A DNA stretch of 8,654 nt. Source: an uncultured Ruminococcus sp. GTDB lineage: Bacteria; Bacillota; Clostridia; Oscillospirales; Ruminococcaceae. The notes beneath the pieces were generated by a model. It was not told where the DNA came from. It made no database searches and was given only the letters and a program-made list of their open reading frames with translations. Position numbers and translations under genes: made by a program. The stretch spans positions 1 to 8,654 of the forward strand of contig CACZQG010000093.1 in the NCBI GenBank assembly GCA_902783235.1, written 5' to 3'. Positions within the stretch are counted from its first letter, which is position 1. Every line of letters starts with the position of its first letter. This document shows, piece after piece, positions 5,464 through 8,654 of this stretch.

Positions 5464-6438
5464 ATGAAAAGCTTTTTGAATCACTTACTCCGTGCAGTCA
5501 TTTTTGTTGCAATTCTTCTGGTTACCCTTTATTTGTTGTCAAGGGTCATGACACCCAGAACCAACAATAAAGAAGATGGTATGTTTTATGAGAATGCAAA
5601 CGCTGTATTCAGTGAAGCCGAGGACAGTATTGATGTTCTCATTATCGGAGACAGTGAGGTATATTCTGCTATGATACCACCTCAGATATGGGAGGATCAT
5701 GGTATTACAGCATATTGCTGCTCAACTCCGGGACAGAATATGGCTTCCTCTCTGGAATTTTTGCAGACTACTCTTGATAAACAATCTCCCAAGGTGGTCG
5801 TAATGGAGACAAATCAGTTTTACAGAAAGATATCATTTGATGATTCTATTATGAATAAGCTGGGAATGCTTCTGCCTATATTCAAGTATCACGATCACTG
5901 GAAGACCATGAGCTGGGATGATCTGACTCTGGACGATGAGATAGAGTATAGCTATTCAGATGTAAATAAGGGCTATAAGTTTGTAGGAAAGACCTTGGCA
6001 CCTGATGATCCGTATGTTGATAATATGGTAAAGACCACGGAAGTTCAGGCAATGACACAGCGAAACCTTTCCTACACTGACAGTATCAAGAAGTTGTGTG
6101 ACAGCGAAAATATAAAGCTTGTTCTTGTAAGTACCCCCAGCCTGAAAAACTGGAATTACAAGAGACACAACGGAATGGTGCAAATGGCTGAAAAGCTTGG
6201 AGTAGAGTATATTGATATGAATCTCCTGCCTGATGAGGTGCCTATCGATTGGAGTCGGGATACCTATGATCAGGGTGACCACACCAACTATTACGGTGCT
6301 TCTAAGGTCACAAGCTATCTGGGTGATTATCTTGAGGGTCTGGGTATATTTGAAGATCACAGAGGTGATCCCAATTATAAATCCTGGGACGATTCTCTCA
6401 AAGCATTCAAAAAGGTGCTTAAAAAGCACTTGAAATAA
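5464..6438 (+). CDS. DltD-like membrane-anchored SGNH acyltransferase
   Basis: Last gene of the operon. One N-terminal membrane segment (about 9-28) should anchor an extracellular SGNH-hydrolase-fold domain. The nucleophile is Ser64 in IIGDSEVYS (60-68), where DltD has GSSE. VVMETNQFY (112-120) is a conserved block-III-like strand, and DQGDHTNYYGA (269-279) holds the catalytic Asp/His (Asp272 or Asp269 with His273). In the Dlt model DltD accepts the aminoacyl group from the tyrosine of the shuttle hexapeptide on its serine, then transfers it to the polymer. At 324 residues it is shorter than DltD (about 400) and looks more like the general SGNH partners of AlgI-type MBOATs. The polymer acceptor is unknown: no teichoic acid synthesis gene is nearby. 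A strong AGGAGGTGA lies 6 bases before the start. Confidence 0.8.
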   Translation: MKSFLNHLLRAVIFVAILLVTLYLLSRVMTPRTNNKEDGMFYENANAVFSEAEDSIDVLIIGDSEVYSAMIPPQIWEDHGITAYCCSTPGQNMASSLEFLQTTLDKQSPKVVVMETNQFYRKISFDDSIMNKLGMLLPIFKYHDHWKTMSWDDLTLDDEIEYSYSDVNKGYKFVGKTLAPDDPYVDNMVKTTEVQAMTQRNLSYTDSIKKLCDSENIKLVLVSTPSLKNWNYKRHNGMVQMAEKLGVEYIDMNLLPDEVPIDWSRDTYDQGDHTNYYGASKVTSYLGDYLEGLGIFEDHRGDPNYKSWDDSLKAFKKVLKKHLK

Positions 6439-6444
6439 TACTGA

Positions 6445-6483
6445 AACACCGCTCAAGCTGTATGCCTGAGCGGTGTTGTTTCT
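6445..6483 (+). terminator. Intrinsic terminator of the Dlt-like operon
   Basis: AACACCGCTCA (6445-6455) pairs perfectly with TGAGCGGTGTT (6467-6477) across an 11-base loop, followed by a short T-rich tract (GTTTC). It begins 6 bases after the DltD-like stop codon. Confidence 0.85.
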
Positions 6484-6516
6484 ATATATCGGTGGATTTG
6501 CCGGGAGTATATGCAC

Positions 6517-6548
6517 AAAAAAGACCTCCTGTAAAGGAGGTCTTTTTT
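6517..6548. terminator. Bidirectional terminator between convergent units
   Basis: AAAAAAGACCTCCT (6517-6530) pairs with AGGAGGTCTTTTTT (6535-6548) around a GTAA loop. The T-run follows the stem on the plus strand, and the A-run gives an equal U-run on the minus strand. It can therefore stop both leftover operon transcription and the DUF6514-like gene, whose stop codon lies immediately to its right. The stem includes a copy of the AGGAGG Shine-Dalgarno sequence and its complement. Confidence 0.9.
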
Positions 6549-6854
6549 TCATATAGTTTTTCTCAGATAACAAAGAGCAGCATTATAAATCAGGGATGGC
6601 TTGACATTTGCATTTATAAGAAGCTCTGCAAAGCCTACTGCCTGGTTTGCGTCCATGGAAAAATCCGAAATGCTTTCCAGCATTTTTACGGGACCTATCT
6701 TCATTTCTGCTTCAACACCGTAAACATTTCTCACTTCGTCTCCGAAGGTTCGTTTAGCAGCGATTACACGGTATGTAACACGGTTTGTCCCGGTAGCTTC
6801 CATGTAAACTGTTTTTTCGGTTATCTTTTTTTCTTTTTTCGTTAGTGTTGTCAT
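6549..6854 (-). CDS. DUF6514-like small hypothetical protein
   Basis: A 101-residue protein of unknown function. A lysine-rich start (MTTLTKKEKKITEKT) is followed by beta-like segments (TYRVIAAKRTF, then VYGVEAEMKI), a SISDFSMD turn, and a helix through NANVKPSLIYNAALCYL. The order 'yr-...YGV...I-DfS-d...N-v-P-li-...-L' matches, from memory, the DUF6514 family common in Ruminococcus and related Clostridia. No signal peptide or membrane helix is visible, so it is probably cytosolic. It is monocistronic, with its own extended -10 promoter (6904-6932) and AAAGGA about 11 bases before the ATG. It stops at the shared bidirectional terminator. It is transcribed toward the Dlt-like operon, and nothing ties it functionally to that operon. 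Confidence 0.65.
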   Translation of the reverse strand: MTTLTKKEKKITEKTVYMEATGTNRVTYRVIAAKRTFGDEVRNVYGVEAEMKIGPVKMLESISDFSMDANQAVGFAELLINANVKPSLIYNAALCYLRKTI

Positions 6855-6873
6855 AGTTTTTACCGTCCTTTCT

Positions 6874-6898
6874 TATACCATTTTTTCTTTTTGGTATA
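6874..6898. promoter_or_regulatory. Perfect inverted repeat at the DUF6514-like transcription start, possible operator
   Basis: TATACCA (6874-6880) and TGGTATA (6892-6898) are perfect inverted copies separated by 11 bases. They lie just downstream of the minus-strand -10 box at 6904-6909, so they overlap the expected transcription start and early leader. A repressor bound here would block initiation. No regulator is identifiable in the window. Confidence 0.35.
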
Positions 6899-6903
6899 TT
6901 TTA

Positions 6904-6932
6904 ATTATAACATAGAACAGTAAAAATCGGAA
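6904..6932 (-). promoter_or_regulatory. Extended -10 promoter of the DUF6514-like gene
   Basis: On the minus strand TGTTATAAT gives a perfect TATAAT (complement of 6904-6909) with an upstream TG one base away, the extended -10 form. Seventeen bases further upstream is TTCCGA (complement of 6927-6932), a weak -35 box with 3 of 6 consensus matches. Transcription would start near 6897, about 45 bases before the ATG. Confidence 0.65.
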
Positions 6933-6969
6933 CGGGTCTTTTTTGTTTAATTGTGCGTTATTGCGTCGA

Positions 6970-7005
6970 AAAAAGCTATAATTGTATTATGCTGCTCTCA
7001 TAATA
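6970..7005 (-). terminator. Weak possible terminator of the small membrane protein gene
   Basis: On the minus strand TATTATG/CATAATA (6985-6991 with 6999-7005) forms a 7-pair AT-rich stem. A T-run (complement of 6970-6975) follows about 10 bases later. The stem is weak and the T-run is too far for a classical terminator, but nothing better lies between this gene and the DUF6514-like promoter. Confidence 0.25.
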
Positions 7006-7021
7006 TATTTTTGTCTATTTG

Positions 7022-7282
7022 TTATTTGTTCAACCTCCTTAAAAATCTGTCCAGCCTTTCCATATCTGAACTGTCGGGCAGTATCATTACCATACCCACA
7101 GCGGCGATCACAGCCAATACTATAAGTCCTATCCCTACAATGAGGGAGAGCTTTTTGTCCTTGCCTGTTTTCAGACCTGCGATGATAACGGCTATACCTG
7201 CGGGTACAAGGGACAGAGCTGTCAGTGTCAGTATTCCCACACTGAATAATCTGATGAATATAAATACTTCTGTACTGTTCAT
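7022..7282 (-). CDS. Small two-helix membrane protein, paralogous to the adjacent repeat protein
   Basis: An 86-residue hydrophobic protein with two predicted membrane segments (about 13-36 and 44-68) joined by a basic loop, LKTGKDKK, and a charged C-terminal tail (SSDMERLDRFLRRLNK). The stretch GIAVIIAGLKTGKDKKLSLI closely matches the start of the neighbouring 377-residue protein (GIAFIIVGLKSSKTKRDKKLSLIL), so it looks like a single free-standing unit of that repeat family. No enzyme motif is present and the function is unknown. The ATG has AGGAG about 7 bases upstream. It lies 145 bases downstream of the larger protein on the same strand and may be co-transcribed with it. Confidence 0.7.
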   Translation of the reverse strand: MNSTEVFIFIRLFSVGILTLTALSLVPAGIAVIIAGLKTGKDKKLSLIVGIGLIVLAVIAAVGMVMILPDSSDMERLDRFLRRLNK

Positions 7283-7427
7283 GGGTATCTCCTATATGTT
7301 TTTGTGAATGTCCGTATATTTATGCTTTCAATAAGGGGAACTGCTTCGTCATTCAGCGAACGACTCAGGATTAGAGCTCCAGTGATTTATACTGTCCCCT
7401 ACAGGAGCTCTGTTATGATACAGAGTA
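7283..7427. other. Intergenic spacer with an inverted repeat
   Basis: AGAGCTCC (7373-7380) is an exact inverted copy of GGAGCTCT (7404-7411), with a 23-base loop. It lies just after the stop codon of the repeat membrane protein but has no T-run on the minus side. It may be an attenuating or RNA-stabilising hairpin rather than a terminator. No clear promoter for the small membrane protein gene was found here. Confidence 0.35.
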
Positions 7428-8561
7428 TTACCATCTGTATCTCAGGAAGAGCAGATCGAATAATCGGTATATCGGCAGATCAAAGCTTATAGCCGCAGCC
7501 ATGATGCCCACAGCTATAAGGCATACACCTGCTGCCTTTTTATCGTTCTTGTCGTTTCTTGATAATATGATACCGCCTGTTATAAGTGCGGCTGAGAGGG
7601 TCAGTCCCGAAATTCGGAAAAAGTTAAAGCTTGCTGTCAGAATGCCGTGCATTTTAAGAAATGACATTAGCATGGAAATGCTCGTAAGCATCAATAGTGC
7701 TGCGGTTATTAATCCGGGATACTTGTCCTTTTCGGATCTCAGGGATCTTTTTATCACTATTGTCCCTATGATTGCAGGGACGGGGATGAGTATTATTTCA
7801 AACACGACAAAGATATCTGCCAGCCATTTGATGCTGCCGCTCAGGAATATGGCAAGCAGTAATCCGCCTATGAGTATAAGTACAGAGCCGAGTATTATCA
7901 TAGGGATCTTGTCCCGTTGGGCTTTTATGCCCTTTACTGTAAGTATTATTCCCGTTATTATAAGTGCTGAGGGTATGCCGTATTTTAATAAATACAATAC
8001 CCAATGGAGATCCCCTGTCAGAAATGTATAGAACAGTGCTGCACCGAAGAATGTGATGATCGTACCAAGTATTACCATTGGGTGCTTGTTCCCCTGGGAT
8101 CTTATGCCCTTTACCATAAGTATTATTCCCGTTATTATAAGCTCCGATGGTATGAGGTATTTGATCATGTACCAGATCATTAACAGTGTCTTACCTGCAA
8201 AGAATGCTATGCCTATAAGTATAAAGAAAGCTCCGAATGTTATCATCGGGTATCTGTCACATTTAGTTTTTATGCCTTTTACTATAAGCATTATTCCCAC
8301 CACTGTCAGTGAGGCAGGGAAGATGTAGCCGAAAATGTGCATAAGCCAACGGAGGCTCCAAAGGTTTAATGTGACACCAACTGCATATATGCCTGATGCG
8401 ATAAATACAGAGCCGAGTATGAGTGAAAGCTTTTTGTCCCTTTTGGTCTTACTTGATTTCAGACCTACAATGATAAATGCTATACCCACACCTATGAGAA
8501 ATATGATTATGCCCCAGTGTGAATAGAAACTGTAGAGTTCGGAATAATGTCTCCTGTTCAT
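7428..8561 (-). CDS. Multi-pass membrane protein built of tandem ~59-residue repeats
   Basis: A 377-residue very hydrophobic protein, probably with about 12 membrane segments in two-helix hairpins. Units restart at 'VKGI(K/R)' (95, 151, 210), each running 'KGI..q.dk.PMIi.G...i..G...' to a second helix beginning 'Y-IPS-LIITGIIL.V'. The first unit (about 17-75) and the last two (271 onward) are more diverged. Short basic loops (KTKRDKK, KSLRSEKDK, RNDKNDKK) separate helices. No transporter, peptidase or other catalytic motif is recognisable, so the function is unknown. A GGAG lies 9 bases before the ATG, inside the end of the upstream cupin-like gene, which stops only 3 bases earlier; translation of the two is probably coupled. 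The related 86-residue protein follows on the same strand. Confidence 0.75.
   Translation of the reverse strand: MNRRHYSELYSFYSHWGIIIFLIGVGIAFIIVGLKSSKTKRDKKLSLILGSVFIASGIYAVGVTLNLWSLRWLMHIFGYIFPASLTVVGIMLIVKGIKTKCDRYPMITFGAFFILIGIAFFAGKTLLMIWYMIKYLIPSELIITGIILMVKGIRSQGNKHPMVILGTIITFFGAALFYTFLTGDLHWVLYLLKYGIPSALIITGIILTVKGIKAQRDKIPMIILGSVLILIGGLLLAIFLSGSIKWLADIFVVFEIILIPVPAIIGTIVIKRSLRSEKDKYPGLITAALLMLTSISMLMSFLKMHGILTASFNFFRISGLTLSAALITGGIILSRNDKNDKKAAGVCLIAVGIMAAAISFDLPIYRLFDLLFLRYRW
7752..8279 (-). repeat. In-frame tandem DNA repeats of 168-177 bp within the membrane protein gene
   Basis: Three in-frame units are visible: 8112-8279 (56 codons), 7935-8111 (59 codons) and a more diverged 7752-7934. 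The best-preserved block is 24 identical bases at 7941-7964 and 8118-8141, exactly 177 bases apart, preceded by a shared ATGCCCTTTAC at 7927 and 8104. Identity at the DNA level shows fairly recent duplication or gene conversion between units. Confidence 0.75.
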
Positions 8562-8564
8562 GAT

Positions 8565-8654
8565 TTATTCTCCATGTTGTGGAACTGCACAGTAAAAGAC
8601 AAGGTCTTCATCTGAGGTGTTTATAAGGCTGTGAGAATGACCCTCCGGACAGTA
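8565..8654 (-). CDS. C-terminal end of a cupin-like protein (partial)
   Basis: On the minus strand a frame enters from the right edge and ends at a TAA at 8565-8567. The 29 visible residues include EGHSHSLINTSDEDLVFYCA. This fits the last beta strands of a small cupin domain, where a 'G..Hsl.NtsdedL.f' pattern carries a metal-binding histidine and then the closing strand. The rest, including the start and the first cupin motif, lies outside the window. The gene ends 3 bases before the ATG of the repeat membrane protein and contains that gene's GGAG ribosome binding site, so the two form an operon. The substrate is unknown: cupins of this size range from sugar isomerases to sensors. Confidence 0.6.
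   Translation of the reverse strand, partial: YCPEGHSHSLINTSDEDLVFYCAVPQHGE

Noticed and set aside
894..6438. Canonical dltABCD operon for D-alanylation of lipoteichoic acid
   Set aside because: There is an extra PLP gene, dltX is missing, the adenylase pocket is altered, and the MBOAT is about 540 residues with its own shuttle motif. The order (A, PLP, C, B, D) also differs.
5956..6573. 205-residue minus-strand ORF opposite the DltD-like gene
   Set aside because: It runs through two strong terminators and overlaps the SGNH coding region, so it is a shadow frame.
6462..6845. 127-residue plus-strand ORF across the terminators and DUF6514-like gene
   Set aside because: It begins inside the operon terminator loop, crosses the second terminator and reads antisense to a gene with its own promoter.
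6951..8526. Several plus-strand ORFs opposite the membrane protein genes
   Set aside because: They are antisense shadows of repetitive hydrophobic genes, sharing the repeat period of the real frame. The minus frames have ribosome binding sites and sensible membrane helices.

Overview
The window looks like a chromosomal piece of a low-GC, Gram-positive gut or rumen Clostridia, most likely Ruminococcus-like. The grounds are heavy ATA, AGA and AGG use, strong AGGAGG-type ribosome binding sites, and small proteins resembling the DUF6809 and DUF6514 families. No rRNA or tRNA gene, IS element or CRISPR array was seen. The genus is inference only.

Left end (1-460): the 3' end of a plus-strand gene, possibly SnoaL/NTF2-like, converges with a minus-strand DUF6809-like gene. 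Between them lies a hairpin-rich interspersed repeat, and both reading frames run through it. Bases 442-893 are intergenic. They hold a long hairpin and a near-consensus sigma-A promoter (TTGACT, 17 nt, TATAAT) for the next operon.

Centre (894-6438): five tightly packed plus-strand genes form one operon, closed by a terminator at 6445-6483. They encode a DltA-like adenylation enzyme, a fold-type III PLP decarboxylase-like enzyme, a DltC-like carrier protein, an MBOAT acyltransferase and a DltD-like SGNH protein. This is the logic of teichoic-acid D-alanylation: activate an amino acid, load it on a carrier, pass it across the membrane, and esterify an envelope polymer. It differs from the classical Dlt system in four ways. 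A decarboxylase gene sits between adenylase and carrier. The adenylase pocket has Lys207 at the place that contacts the side chain, and Ser in place of the DltA cysteine that selects D-Ala. There is no dltX. The MBOAT itself ends in a DltX-like hexapeptide with a tyrosine. My working hypothesis is an envelope aminoacylation system carrying a non-D-Ala cargo. One candidate is an omega-amino acid such as GABA or beta-alanine, made by decarboxylating a carrier-bound acidic amino acid as BtrK does in butirosin synthesis.

Right end (6517-8654, minus strand): a bidirectional terminator separates the operon from a DUF6514-like gene that has its own extended -10 promoter. Further right lie a small two-helix membrane protein, a 377-residue membrane protein built from tandem 56-59-residue repeats, and the C-terminal end of a cupin-like protein cut by the window edge.
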